Shown piece by piece: positions 15,536 through 23,996 of a stretch of DNA of 64,000 bases. Under the pieces are notes generated by a model. That model was not told the origin of the DNA. It was given only the letters and a program-made list of their open reading frames with translations, and did not search any database. Position 1 is the first letter of the stretch. Each line of letters opens with the position of its first letter. The DNA is from Anaerosoma tenue (lineage in GTDB: Bacteria; Actinomycetota; Coriobacteriia; Anaerosomatales; Anaerosomataceae): assembly GCF_023161965.1 (NCBI RefSeq), contig NZ_JALNTY010000002.1, forward strand, positions 212,552 through 276,551. The letters are read 5' to 3'. The position numbers and the translations under genes are program-made.

Positions 15536-15946
15536 CTACCGCTCCCAGAGTTCGCAGCGATACTCGTGGCACAGTGGCGGCCGGTACTCATGCGGCAGCT
15601 GGCATCCATGCTCGGGATGACAGAACTGGCACTTGCGGACGTCCACCCATCCGGGCAACGTTGCGCGGTAGGCCTCTCCCTCGGCTGTGGGCAGGTGACT
15701 CACGCGCGGATCGTGATACGGAACGACCCCGTGCCCGCCGGTCACGTGGCCGGCGCCGTCACGAACGAGCGCCCCGCTGGCAACGAACCGCTCCAACCAC
15801 GACTCGATGTACTCCGGGAGCCACTCCTGTCCGATGTAGTCCCCGTTCTCGTCATGAGCGAGATAGAGGCAGCAGCACAGGCCGCCGCATGCGTGGCAGA
15901 GCTCCCAGTCCTGGGCGCGGGGATCCGGTGATGCTTCGATGGCCAC
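15536..15946 (-). CDS. cysteine-cluster protein (YkgJ-like)
   Basis: About 136 residues. Cysteines cluster at both ends: [13 protein letters not shown] near the N-terminus, and [10 protein letters not shown] followed by [12 protein letters not shown] at the C-terminus. This fits the YkgJ/CxxCxxCC group thought to bind zinc or iron-sulphur; function unknown. The start is uncertain. GTG at 15946 is preferred here although AGGAGG is only two bases upstream; GTG at 15988 or 15994 is possible. Any longer version would run toward the divergent panD promoter, and the open frame to 16363 is only panD antisense. Confidence 0.75.
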   Translation of the reverse strand: MAIEASPDPRAQDWELCHACGGLCCCLYLAHDENGDYIGQEWLPEYIESWLERFVASGALVRDGAGHVTGGHGVVPYHDPRVSHLPTAEGEAYRATLPGWVDVRKCQFCHPEHGCQLPHEYRPPLCHEYRCELWER

Positions 15947-16048
15947 AGCCTCCTGCCGTTCAGTGCTCGCGAACCCGTACGGTGCCACTTGCACCGCCCA
16001 CCATACCGCGAATGTGGGGGCGCTCGAGAGTACGCACACGCTGCGGCA

Positions 16049-16057
16049 TGCTACAAT
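16049..16057 (+). promoter_or_regulatory. extended -10 promoter of panD
   Basis: TGCTACAAT is an extended -10 element (TGn-TACAAT). It would start transcription about 60 nt before the panD ATG. No good -35 is present, as usual for extended -10 promoters. Confidence 0.5.
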
Positions 16058-16123
16058 TCCACCCCTGAGGCCCGGATCGAGACGCGACCGCTCGCGCGGC
16101 GTGTACCCGAGGGAGCACCAACG

Positions 16124-16504
16124 ATGAAGCGCACCATGCTCGGCGGCAAGATCCACCGCGCCGTCGTCACCCAAGCGAACGTGGACTACGAGGGCAGCGT
16201 CACCGTGGACGAGGACCTGCTCGACGCCGCCGGCATCCTGCCCGGCGAGGTGGTCCACATCTGGGACGTGACCAACGCCGCCCGCCTCACCACCTACACC
16301 ATCGCCGGCCCGCGCGGCAGTGGCGCCGTCTGCGTGAACGGCGCGGCGGCGCACCTCGTACACGAGGGCGACCTGGTGATACTCGGCTCGTACGTGGAGC
16401 TGGAGGATGCCGAGGCTCGAACGTGGATCCCGAAGGCCGTCTTCGTGGATGACGAGAACCGCATCGTGGAGGTACGAGGCGAAGAGGCCTTCCGCGCGAA
16501 CTGA
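16124..16504 (+). CDS. panD: aspartate 1-decarboxylase (pyruvoyl enzyme)
   Basis: 126 residues from [13 protein letters not shown] with GAGGGAG upstream. The self-cleavage site DYEGSVTVD places Gly24-Ser25 exactly where the family cuts to form the pyruvoyl group. K9 and the C-terminal barrel motifs ([27 protein letters not shown]) are conserved. It makes beta-alanine for pantothenate and CoA. No other pan gene is nearby. A 14-bp piece of its 3' end including the stop (16494-16507) is repeated at 16526-16539. Confidence 0.96.
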   Translation: MKRTMLGGKIHRAVVTQANVDYEGSVTVDEDLLDAAGILPGEVVHIWDVTNAARLTTYTIAGPRGSGAVCVNGAAAHLVHEGDLVILGSYVELEDAEARTWIPKAVFVDDENRIVEVRGEEAFRAN

Positions 16505-16539
16505 CGCGGCGCGAACAAGCCTGCTGCGCGAACTGACGC
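16494..16539 (+). repeat. direct repeat of the panD stop-codon region
   Basis: GCGCGAACTGACGC occurs at 16494-16507, spanning the panD stop, and again at 16526-16539. It looks like a small local duplication. The rest of 16540-16637 shows nothing recognisable. Confidence 0.5.
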
Positions 16540-16637
16540 ACCGGGGTCACCCGGACACGCGCGCACGACGGCCGCCCCCGCACCGCTTCCACCCGCGGTC
16601 TCCCTCGCGCTCATGCCCCGCTTCCGCTATCATTCCC

Positions 16638-16745
16638 GCCGAAGGGGAGTAGCTGCCCGGTCCCGCACCGGGAGGCAGGCCGTCATCACGGGCGCATCTG
16701 CCCCGGCCCTGCCAACGAGACACCTCGCATGCGAGACCTTCAGGA
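16638..16745 (+). promoter_or_regulatory. yybP-ykoY (Mn2+-sensing) riboswitch
   Basis: Conserved landmarks appear in order: GGGGAGTAGC (from 16644), CCGTCATCACGG (16680-16691) and GCGAGACCTTC (16731-16741). GAAGG (16641-16645) can pair with CCTTC (16737-16741) to close the structure. The element ends about 40 nt before the start of the cation ATPase gene. A -10-like TATCAT lies at 16628-16633. Family knowledge: this class binds Mn2+ and turns on exporters, including P-type ATPases. Confidence 0.85.
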
Positions 16746-16782
16746 ACCGTAGCGTCCTGACCCGTCACGCCCAGGAGGAAGC

Positions 16783-19479
16783 ATGTCGAAACGCACCCCG
16801 CTCGATCCAGCGTCTCTCGATCCCGCGTTCGTGGTGCAAGCGGCGCACACCGTACCCGCCGAGGAGGTGCTCCGGCAGCTCGACGGCACGCCGGACGGGC
16901 TTCGCCCCGACGAGGTGACGCGCCGGCAAGAGGCCGTGGGGCCCAACGAACTCCCCGAAGGTGAGAAGCGCACCATCCCCGCGATGGTGTTCGACCAGTT
17001 CAAGGATTTCCTGATCCTGCTCCTGCTTGGCGCCGCCGTGATCTCCGGCGTTCTCGGCGAGTTGGTCGACACGATCGCCATCCTCGTGATCGTGGTGCTC
17101 AACGCGGTCATCGGCGTGGTCCAGGAATACCGGGCCGAGCGGGCCATGGAGGCGCTGAAGGAGATGGCCTCCGAGACGGCCACGGTGCGGCGGGGCGGCG
17201 AGACCCGGGAGATCCACGCATCCGAACTCACAGTGGGCGACATCGTCCTGCTTGAGGCGGGGCGTATCGTGCCAGCCGACATGCGGCTCATCGATGCTGC
17301 CACCCTCCGCATCGCCGAGGCGGCGCTCACCGGCGAGTCTCTCCCCGTGGAGAAGCATGTTGACCCTGTCCGGGAGGTCGACTCCCCGATCGGTGACCGC
17401 AGCAGCATGGCCTATCGCGGTACGCAAGTGGTGTACGGACGCGGGGTCGCCGTGGTCACCGGCGTGGGGCTCGCCACCGAACTCGGCAAGATCGCCCACC
17501 TCCTCGGCTCCACCGGCGACGTGAAGACACCGCTCCAGAAGCGCCTCGCGCAGTTCAGCAAGCAGCTCGGCATGGCGGCCCTCGGCCTGTGCACGATCGT
17601 CTTCATCGTTGGCGTGGTGCAGGGTGGTGACATCCTCGAGATGTTCCTCACCGCCGTGAGCCTCGCGGTCGCCGCCGTTCCGGAGGCCTTGCCTGCCGTG
17701 GCGACGATATCGCTCGCCCTCGGCGCAAGCCGTCTCGTGAAGACGCACACACTCGTGCGCAAGCTGCCTGCAGTGGAGGCGCTCGGCTCGGTCACCTATA
17801 TATGCACCGACAAGACCGGCACCCTCACGCTCAACCAGATGACGGTGGAGCACCTCGCCTCGGGCGATGCGCAGGCGCTTTCGGCCGACACGCTCGCCAA
17901 CCCGGAAGACGGGGTGAGCTGGCTCGGCAAGGCCCTTGCGCTCTCCAACGACGTGAGCGGACAGAACGACGAGCTCGTGGGCGACCCCACTGAGATCGCC
18001 TTCTACCGCGCCGCAGCACAGAACGGGTTCGATCCGGTTGCGCTGGCGAAGGACCTGCCGCGAGCGGCCGAGGCGCCCTTCGACTCCGACCGGAAGCTGA
18101 TGACCACGGTGCATGAGCTGCCCGGTGGCGGTTACGTGTCGTTCACAAAGGGCGCCGCCGAGGCGATCCTCGAGCGCTCCCGGGACGCGATGATCACGGA
18201 TGGCTCGACCGTGCCGCTGGACGCCGATGCCGCCGCCTCGCTCGTGGATGGATGGTCGGCTGAAGGGCTGCGTGTTCTGGCGTTCGGCATGCGCCGGCTC
18301 GACAAGCTACCGGGCGACGACATCTCCGCCCTGGAGCAGGACCTCTCCCTCATCGGCTACACGGGACTCGTGGATCCGCCGCGCGAAGAAGCGCGACAGG
18401 CTGTGGGCACCTGCAAGACGGCCGGCATCATCCCGGTGATGATCACGGGCGATCACCCGGCTACCGCACTCGCGATAGCAAAGCGGCTCGGCATCGCCGA
18501 CCACAAGGAGCAGATGATCACCGGGACCGAGCTCGACGCACTGTCGCTCGAGGACTTCGAGGGCCGCGTTGAAGGCATCCGTGTCTACGCACGCGTGGCT
18601 CCGGAGCAGAAGCTGAAGATCGTCCAGGCGCTGCAGGACCGCGGCGAATACGTGGCGATGACCGGCGACGGCGTGAACGACGCTCCGGCGCTGGCCACCG
18701 CCGACATCGGGGTCGCTATGGGCATCACCGGCACCGATGTGGCCAAGGAAGCGGCCTCGATGGTGCTGCTCGACGACAACTTCTCATCGATCGTCGGCTC
18801 GGTCCGCGAGGGCCGCCGCATCTTCGACAACATCCGCAAGTTCATCAAGTACACGATGACCTCGAACTCAGGCGAGATCTGGACGATCCTGCTCGCGCCC
18901 TTGCTCGGCATGCCGATCCCGCTGCTGCCGATCCACATCCTGTGGATCAACCTGGTGACCGACGGTCTGCCCGGGCTGGCGTTCGCGAGCGAACCGCACG
19001 AGCGCAGCATCATGGAACGCCCGCCGCGCGCGCCCAAGGAGTCGATCTTCGCCGACGGGCTCGGCACCCACCTCATCTGGGTGGGCTTGCTCATGGGTGG
19101 GGCGTCGCTCTTCATGCAGGCGTGGTCGATGCCCCGGGCGCCCGAGAACCACGACCTGTACTGGCGCACGATGGTCTTCACGGTGCTCTGCCTCTCACAG
19201 ATGGGCCATGCGATGGCGATCCGCTCGGATCGAGAGTCTCTGTTCAAGCTCGGCATCTTCTCAAACAAGCCGATGCTCGGCGCAGTGCTGCTGACCTTCG
19301 TGTTGCAGCTCTCCACCATCTACGTGCCGTTCATGCAGAAGGTCTTCAAGACCGAAGCGCTCTCGCTGCCCGACCTCCTGATCGCTCTCGCACTCTCCAG
19401 CGTGGTCTTCTGGGCGGTCGAGATCGAAAAGGCGGTCAAGCGCGCCCGCGACCGCCGCGGTGATGTGGCTGCCGCGTAG
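16783..19479 (+). CDS. P2-type cation-transporting ATPase, probably a Mn2+ (or Ca2+) exporter
   Basis: 898 residues with AGGAGG upstream. All P-type motifs are present: ALTGESLPV, CTDKTGTLT (D343), MTGDGVNDAPAL. The ion-site helices read AAVPEALPA (TM4 Glu), NSGE (TM5) and HILWINLVTDGLPG (TM6 Asn and Asp), as in P2A pumps. N-terminal and C-terminal (VFWAVEIEKAVKRARDR) regions are of SERCA/PMR1 type, without metal-binding domains. The upstream yybP-ykoY riboswitch points to Mn2+ efflux, as established for L. lactis YoaB, although Ca2+ transport remains possible. It stands alone between the riboswitch and a terminator. Confidence 0.9.
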   Translation: MSKRTPLDPASLDPAFVVQAAHTVPAEEVLRQLDGTPDGLRPDEVTRRQEAVGPNELPEGEKRTIPAMVFDQFKDFLILLLLGAAVISGVLGELVDTIAILVIVVLNAVIGVVQEYRAERAMEALKEMASETATVRRGGETREIHASELTVGDIVLLEAGRIVPADMRLIDAATLRIAEAALTGESLPVEKHVDPVREVDSPIGDRSSMAYRGTQVVYGRGVAVVTGVGLATELGKIAHLLGSTGDVKTPLQKRLAQFSKQLGMAALGLCTIVFIVGVVQGGDILEMFLTAVSLAVAAVPEALPAVATISLALGASRLVKTHTLVRKLPAVEALGSVTYICTDKTGTLTLNQMTVEHLASGDAQALSADTLANPEDGVSWLGKALALSNDVSGQNDELVGDPTEIAFYRAAAQNGFDPVALAKDLPRAAEAPFDSDRKLMTTVHELPGGGYVSFTKGAAEAILERSRDAMITDGSTVPLDADAAASLVDGWSAEGLRVLAFGMRRLDKLPGDDISALEQDLSLIGYTGLVDPPREEARQAVGTCKTAGIIPVMITGDHPATALAIAKRLGIADHKEQMITGTELDALSLEDFEGRVEGIRVYARVAPEQKLKIVQALQDRGEYVAMTGDGVNDAPALATADIGVAMGITGTDVAKEAASMVLLDDNFSSIVGSVREGRRIFDNIRKFIKYTMTSNSGEIWTILLAPLLGMPIPLLPIHILWINLVTDGLPGLAFASEPHERSIMERPPRAPKESIFADGLGTHLIWVGLLMGGASLFMQAWSMPRAPENHDLYWRTMVFTVLCLSQMGHAMAIRSDRESLFKLGIFSNKPMLGAVLLTFVLQLSTIYVPFMQKVFKTEALSLPDLLIALALSSVVFWAVEIEKAVKRARDRRGDVAAA

Positions 19480-19524
19480 GGGTACGTCACGCAGGGATAC
19501 TCGAGGTCACTCGGCCTCGAACCA

Positions 19525-19560
19525 ACGACGCCCCGCCGCTTCCACGCGGTGGGGCGTCGT
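19525..19560. terminator. bidirectional terminator between the cation ATPase and the ABC operon
   Basis: ACGACGCCCC (19525-19534) pairs perfectly with 19551-19560, and inner GCCGC/GCGGT adds pairs. It lies between convergent genes and can serve both. Confidence 0.75.
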
Positions 19561-19595
19561 GCTGCGTGAGCCTCACACGGCCGATGACTCGGGGC

Positions 19596-20441
19596 TCAGA
19601 CGTCCACTCGCTGCAGTGTCCTGACACCGACGATCGCGGAGAGCACGAGCAGCGCGACCCACCACAGCAGGCTCGACCACAGCGGCAGGGGGTCGGTGAC
19701 CACTGCGGCTGAGTGCATCGCCTCAAGCAGCCGGGCCGACGGACTGACCCACGAGTACCACGAGCCATGGATGAACCAACTCAGTATGCGATCGAGCAGT
19801 ACGATGCCGACCGACGCAAGACCCGGCAACCAGCTCACCGGAAACCGCGCGGTGAGCGCGAGGGCGGCCATGCCGATCGCCGTGAACCCGAGTGAGAGGT
19901 AGAGCGACGTGCCGACCTCGCGGACAAGCATGTCCGCGCCCGGGTGTGCCGGCGTGAAGAAGAGCTGGGCCATCGCATCTTGTCCGCCCGTCTCCCCGCG
20001 CGCGAACGCTGACGGCTCGCGCGTCATTTCACCACCCTCGTAGGCAGCCAAGGCCAGAGACGCGCCCAGCACACCCACCTGGAACACCACCGCCGCCAGA
20101 ACCATCGGCACGGCCTTGCCGACCCACCACCGCCACCGATTCCCCGCCCGCGCCATCACCACGTGCGCCAGCCGGGTCTCCCGGTCGCGCGCAAGGCTGT
20201 CGCACGCGATCATCACGAACGTCGTCAGCAGCAGGAAACCAACGAAGAACATGTTGTTCACGAGCGCCGCGTGCGCGTCGAAAACGCTCCAACCCTCGAT
20301 CCCCGTGTTGAAGGCGTGTGACCTGACCTCGTCGGCGGCAAGCTTGCCGACGAGGCCCCACATCGCGACCGCGGCGAACCATCGGCGTGAGAGGAACAGT
20401 CGTGCGAGCTCCATCCGTATCAGCGCCAACGTCTGCTTCAT
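19596..20441 (-). CDS. ABC-2 type permease (second permease of the cluster)
   Basis: 281 residues with about six hydrophobic segments. The pattern MELARLFLSRRWFAAVAMWG, then LARDRETRLAHVVMARAGNR in the first loop, is typical of ABC-2 permeases of the NatB/YhfA kind. The ATG at 20441 shares a base with the TGA of the ATPase gene (TGATG); a GTG at 20444 is an alternative. Like the other permease (21358-22131) it has a loop reading R(A/T)GxRWRW, so the two are probably distant paralogues forming a heterodimer. The substrate may be the small secreted protein encoded at the operon's start, or the complex may give immunity to it (inference). Confidence 0.82.
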   Translation of the reverse strand: MKQTLALIRMELARLFLSRRWFAAVAMWGLVGKLAADEVRSHAFNTGIEGWSVFDAHAALVNNMFFVGFLLLTTFVMIACDSLARDRETRLAHVVMARAGNRWRWWVGKAVPMVLAAVVFQVGVLGASLALAAYEGGEMTREPSAFARGETGGQDAMAQLFFTPAHPGADMLVREVGTSLYLSLGFTAIGMAALALTARFPVSWLPGLASVGIVLLDRILSWFIHGSWYSWVSPSARLLEAMHSAAVVTDPLPLWSSLLWWVALLVLSAIVGVRTLQRVDV

Positions 20442-21361
20442 CACGCACTCACCGACTGCATGTACGCGCGCTCGAGCCCCGCGCTGTCGCGATGGATCGC
20501 CTCGATGCCCACATCGGCCATCACGAGCATCCGCACCGCGTCGGGCACGGCCTCGCGCACCCGGATGCGCATGCGCGTAGGGCCGTCGCTGCCCATGACC
20601 TCGACCGTCTCGACCGATGCCACGCGACCCACGTCCTCGACCGATGCCACCTCCAGCACCATGACAACACTGTCGAGCGTGGCTGCCGGCTCGTACACGT
20701 GCTGTGCACGGCCGTGGTGCAGGAGGATCACCCGGTCGCAGACCGCTTCGACCTCTTGAAGGAGGTGGCTGGTGAGCAGAACGCCCATCCCGTCGACGTC
20801 CGCGAGCTCGCGCACGAGGGAGCGCATCTCCACGATCCCGCGCGGGTCCAGACCGTTAGTGGGTTCGTCGAGGACCACGAGCCGCGGACGCTCACCGATC
20901 GCCTGGGCCAGCGAAAGGCGTTGTCGCATCCCGAGCGAATACGTCCTCACCGGCTTGCCGTCGTGCGGATCGAGCCCCACACGCCTCAGCACATCGGACG
21001 CGGTAGCGGGCTCGACCGCCCCGCGGATACCGAACAGCAGCTCGAGGTTCTTCCTCCCGCTCAAGGTCTCGATGAACATGGGGCGTTCGACCATCAGCCC
21101 CATGAACGGGAGATCGCCGCTCGTGGAACGGACATCACGTCCCAGCACGGAGCCCTCGCCGTTGGACGGTCGGGACATCCCGGACAGGATGCGGATGAGC
21201 GTCGTCTTGCCGGCTCCGTTGGGTCCCACGAGGCCGACCACCTCGCCCGGCCGGATCGTGAGCGTCACATCATCGAGGACCGTCTTGGGCCCGTACGACT
21301 TGCATAGGGCGCGAACGTCCACAAGCGGTGCGCCCGGCACGTCTGTCTGGATACGATTCAT
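20441..21361 (-). CDS. ABC transporter ATP-binding protein
   Basis: 306 residues from the ATG at 21361, which overlaps the upstream permease stop (ATGA). Walker A is GPNGAGKTT, the signature is YSLGMRQRLSLAQ, and Walker B is RLVVLDEPTNGLDPRG followed by the H-loop TSHLLQEVE. The C-terminal ~70 residues are the variable regulatory extension typical of drug/peptide ABC-2 exporters. It energises the two permeases on either side in a tightly overlapping three-gene unit. Confidence 0.95.
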   Translation of the reverse strand: MNRIQTDVPGAPLVDVRALCKSYGPKTVLDDVTLTIRPGEVVGLVGPNGAGKTTLIRILSGMSRPSNGEGSVLGRDVRSTSGDLPFMGLMVERPMFIETLSGRKNLELLFGIRGAVEPATASDVLRRVGLDPHDGKPVRTYSLGMRQRLSLAQAIGERPRLVVLDEPTNGLDPRGIVEMRSLVRELADVDGMGVLLTSHLLQEVEAVCDRVILLHHGRAQHVYEPAATLDSVVMVLEVASVEDVGRVASVETVEVMGSDGPTRMRIRVREAVPDAVRMLVMADVGIEAIHRDSAGLERAYMQSVSA

Positions 21362-22131
21362 CGGTTCTCCCGCGCTCTCAGTAGTAGGTAGGTGGTCACA
21401 GCGCCCACGATGAGGATGGCCGACCAGTACGTCACAGTCGTAAGCGGAGTCGCCCACTCGGCGAAAGAAGACAGCATCCGCGCGCGTTCTCCGGGATTCA
21501 CCGGAGCCGGCAGCGCGAACATGAACGCGAGATAGGCGATCGTGGCCCCCACTTGCGAGACGGTACGACCGGCACCGAGCGCTGCCAGCAGCATCGACGT
21601 CGCGCTCGTAGCCGTGGCCGCCAGCCCGAGGATGAGGACCACGGCAAGGCCCAGCAGGAGCGGCGCCGAGACCGCGAGTCGTTCACCCCAGGGAACCACG
21701 GCACCCGCGTTGGAGGGGTCCCACGGCGCGAAGACGGCAGCCGCAGCGAGCCAGACGACCGCAAGAGCGATCAGCAGCAGCGTGGAGCTGACGTACGCGG
21801 CGCCGAGCTTGGCCGAGAACCACCGCCACCGCGATCCCGCACGGGTGATGAGCAGTGACGCGAGCCCCGACTCGAGATCCTCGGCGAGTGTCCCGCCGAT
21901 GATCATCGGCCAGATGAGGAAGAACGTTCCCGCGCCATCGAGTTCGGTCAACCAGAGCATCGACCCGCTATGTTGCACCACACCATCCACCCCTGCGAGC
22001 ATCAGCAGTTCGCCCCGCCTGGCGAACATCGACGCTACGCCGAACAGGAGCATCACCACGCCGGCGAACACGAAGCGTCGCCGCGTCGTGAGCCGCGCCA
22101 ACTCATGGAGCAGCGCGCCCGGTCCCCTCAT
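21358..22131 (-). CDS. ABC-2 type permease (first permease of the cluster)
   Basis: 257 residues from the ATG at 22131, with GGGGGGAGG upstream; an earlier in-frame start at 22173 would lie inside the intergenic hairpin. About six hydrophobic segments are visible, and the loop EDLESGLASLLITRAGSRWR matches the cytoplasmic loop of ABC-2 permeases. It resembles the other permease gene in layout. The gene follows the secreted-protein gene and a strong hairpin (22147-22170) in the same direction. Confidence 0.82.
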   Translation of the reverse strand: MRGPGALLHELARLTTRRRFVFAGVVMLLFGVASMFARRGELLMLAGVDGVVQHSGSMLWLTELDGAGTFFLIWPMIIGGTLAEDLESGLASLLITRAGSRWRWFSAKLGAAYVSSTLLLIALAVVWLAAAAVFAPWDPSNAGAVVPWGERLAVSAPLLLGLAVVLILGLAATATSATSMLLAALGAGRTVSQVGATIAYLAFMFALPAPVNPGERARMLSSFAEWATPLTTVTYWSAILIVGAVTTYLLLRARENR

Positions 22132-22146
22132 GGAGCCTCCCCCCGG

Positions 22147-22170
22147 TGGGGGCGGCGCGAGCCGCCCCCA
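22147..22170 (-). terminator. GNRA-capped hairpin between the secreted-protein gene and the ABC genes
   Basis: TGGGGGCGGC and its exact complement form a 10-bp stem capped by GCGA (a GNRA tetraloop). There is no U-run. It may terminate only part of the transcripts, protect the upstream mRNA, or lower ABC expression relative to the secreted protein. Confidence 0.65.
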
Positions 22171-22191
22171 CACTGCACAGATTCCGATGCC

Positions 22192-22587
22192 TCAGTAGTT
22201 CCAGACCCATGTGCCCTGGCACAGGATCGTCACGTAGTTGAACAGCGCGGAGTCCATCCGCACCCGCACGTAGCGCGTGCTCGCCGTGGAGTTGTACCAG
22301 AGGTCAACCAGCGGTGCGTAGGCGCCGCCCGGGTAGACCGTCACGGTCGGGCCGATCGCCTGGTAGGACGTGTTGCACACCGCGAAGCGGATCGGCTTGC
22401 CGCCCGAGTACTTGTGCCGCACGCCGAAATCGCGATATGCGCTCACAGCCTTGCTGGATGTGTAGATGTCGGCGCGAAAGCGCGGCGCGATCATGCTGTA
22501 GTTCTGAGTGCTGGCCGCGAACGCCGATGCGGTGCTACCGAACGCCAGCGCAAGCGCGAGCATCGCCACGGTGATGATCTTCTTCAT
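22192..22587 (-). CDS. small secreted protein, bacteriocin-like candidate
   Basis: 131 residues from the ATG at 22587 with GAGGAG upstream; an in-frame GTG at 22656 also has an AGGAGG about 12 bp before it. A clear Sec signal (MKKIITVAMLALALAFGS) ends at AFA|AS, giving a mature protein of about 105 residues. It has two cysteines (AVCNTS and ILCQGT), which could form a disulphide, and ends in GTWVWNY. It is rich in Tyr, Ser and aromatic residues. I do not recognise the family. Its position before a dedicated ABC transporter with two permeases recalls lactococcin-972-type loci, but sequence similarity to that family is not evident to me. Confidence 0.75.
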   Translation of the reverse strand: MKKIITVAMLALALAFGSTASAFAASTQNYSMIAPRFRADIYTSSKAVSAYRDFGVRHKYSGGKPIRFAVCNTSYQAIGPTVTVYPGGAYAPLVDLWYNSTASTRYVRVRMDSALFNYVTILCQGTWVWNY

Positions 22588-22781
22588 CTCGACTCCTCGA
22601 TTCGTCGTTGTCCATGATCGGGAGACCGGGAACTTCGCCATTGCTGCCCGTGACACGCTGATCGTTCACCTCCTCACGCGATCGACGTCTGGCGGCGCAG
22701 CCCCATCGGGGGCCTGAACATACCGGGAGCCTACGACCATGTCCTAAACGGAAACCAAACGCCCGGACGTGGTGCAACACG

Positions 22782-22817
22782 CGAGGCCCCCCGCCGATGT
22801 ACCGGCGGGGGGCCTCG
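22782..22817 (-). terminator. very strong terminator after the lipoprotein gene
   Basis: A 15-bp perfect stem (22782-22796 with 22803-22817, CGAGGCCCCCCGCCG) with a 6-nt loop lies about 20 bp past the stop at 22839. Confidence 0.9.
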
Positions 22818-22838
22818 TCTCACACCACTGTTGCGGGA

Positions 22839-23357
22839 CTACTGCACGCTCAGGATGACGCCTATCTCACTGCCGGTGTCGGTGGTGCCCACCGTCACCG
22901 ATCCTTCCATGCCGTCCTTGTTCGCGCTGACGATCGCCGTCGTGCCACTGTCGTCGGTCATGTTCATGTCGCCGACGATGGTCCAGCCCTCGCCCTCGAA
23001 CTCGGCCTTGTACCATTCGTACACGTCCACCGCGTCATCACCAGAGACCAGGTTCACGTAGAACACCGTGCCGTTGGAGTCCGAAACCTTCGAAGTCGAG
23101 TCAAGGTCGGCGTCCCCGTACATCGGGAAGTCACCCGGGAAATCCGATGGCAGGTCTTCGCCGCCGCCCTCGATCGTCACTTCGCCATCGCCGGTGTCCA
23201 TGGTGACCGAGTCCCCGTCGACCTCCACATCGCCACCCACGATGCCACCCACGATCTCCTCGCTGACCTCCTCAGCGATCTTGTCCTCGATCGCCGAACA
23301 TCCCGCGACCGCGAACGCCAGTGCTACGATCAACGCGCCGATCAGCAAACGCCTCAA
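22839..23357 (-). CDS. lipoprotein, paralogue of the one at 25747 (TTG start)
   Basis: 172 residues. I place the start at TTG 23357 because the signal (RRLLIGALIVALAFAVAGC) then lines up with the ATG-started paralogue (VRRLLIGALVGALALALVGC) and AAGGGGG lies nine bases upstream. The lipobox is AVAGC. The mature part has an acidic strand-rich repeat (GGDVEVDGDSVTMDTGDGEV), a DLPSDFPGDFPMYGDADL segment and a C-terminal domain containing YEWYKAEFEGEGWTI. Both paralogues share FPxDxPxxxDA and the (D/E)W(Y/H)xxE...GW region. Function unknown; probably anchored on the outer face of the membrane. Confidence 0.82.
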   Translation of the reverse strand: MRRLLIGALIVALAFAVAGCSAIEDKIAEEVSEEIVGGIVGGDVEVDGDSVTMDTGDGEVTIEGGGEDLPSDFPGDFPMYGDADLDSTSKVSDSNGTVFYVNLVSGDDAVDVYEWYKAEFEGEGWTIVGDMNMTDDSGTTAIVSANKDGMEGSVTVGTTDTGSEIGVILSVQ

Positions 23358-23483
23358 TATCTTCGACCCCCTTCTTGTGCATACTGTCCGACGAAGCATC
23401 GGCGCGGACATCCACAGCCGTGCTGCGGCCCACATGCCGATGCTCCCGTTTGGGCATATACCCCGCCGAGAGGAGTGCCTCCC

Positions 23484-23951
23484 ATGATGGCAAGCATAAT
23501 GAACATGAAGGCCATGACGGTGGCGTACCTGCCGATGACAGGCTCTTACGACCAGATGCCTGCGGCGTTCGACCGCCTCTACGCCTGGATCGAGGAGCAT
23601 GACCTCAAAGCCACCGGAGCGCCGATCGCCGCGTTCTTCAACATCCCGTCGGAGCCTGACGGGTCCGACGCCCGCTGGGAACTGCTGGTCGCCTTGTCCG
23701 GCGACCCGGCGGACATCGAGCCGGACGAGACCGGTATCGGCGTGAAGCGTGTGGAAGGTATGAAGGTGGTGTCGGCGATCCATATCGGGCCGTACGACAG
23801 CGTGCTTCCCACCTACCAGGCGCTCTGGGCGTGGATGGAGGATCACAGCTACGACCTCGACGGACCCCCGATGGAACGTTACCTCAGCGGCCCCGAGGTC
23901 CCGGCGGATCGAGTCCGCACCGAAGTGCTGATGCCCATCCGTCCGGTATGA
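23484..23951 (+). CDS. GyrI-like small-molecule-binding protein
   Basis: 155 residues, ATG at 23484 or 23487 with GAGAGGAG upstream. The sequence has the two-repeat effector-binding fold seen in GyrI/SbmC and the C-terminus of AraC-type regulators: TVAYLPMTGSYDQMPAAFDR, APIAAFFNIPSEPDG, VKRVEGMKVVSAIHIGPYDS, then YLSGPEVPADRVRTEVLMPI. There is no DNA-binding domain, so it is a stand-alone binding protein. Such proteins bind hydrophobic cations or protect gyrase, and some are hydrolases; which applies here is unknown. It is divergent from the lipoprotein gene. Confidence 0.82.
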   Translation: MMASIMNMKAMTVAYLPMTGSYDQMPAAFDRLYAWIEEHDLKATGAPIAAFFNIPSEPDGSDARWELLVALSGDPADIEPDETGIGVKRVEGMKVVSAIHIGPYDSVLPTYQALWAWMEDHSYDLDGPPMERYLSGPEVPADRVRTEVLMPIRPV

Positions 23952-23996
23952 CGCGCAGGGCCAGTCCGCCCGCTGAAGTGGATCGAGGGTGTACCC

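Noticed and set aside
15947-16363. Extension of the cysteine-cluster protein across panD
   Set aside because: It is the reverse complement of panD coding sequence and its leader, with no family similarity.
22192-22587. Lactococcin 972 family member
   Set aside because: Gene context is similar, but I could not align the mature peptide with that family from memory; left as unknown secreted protein.
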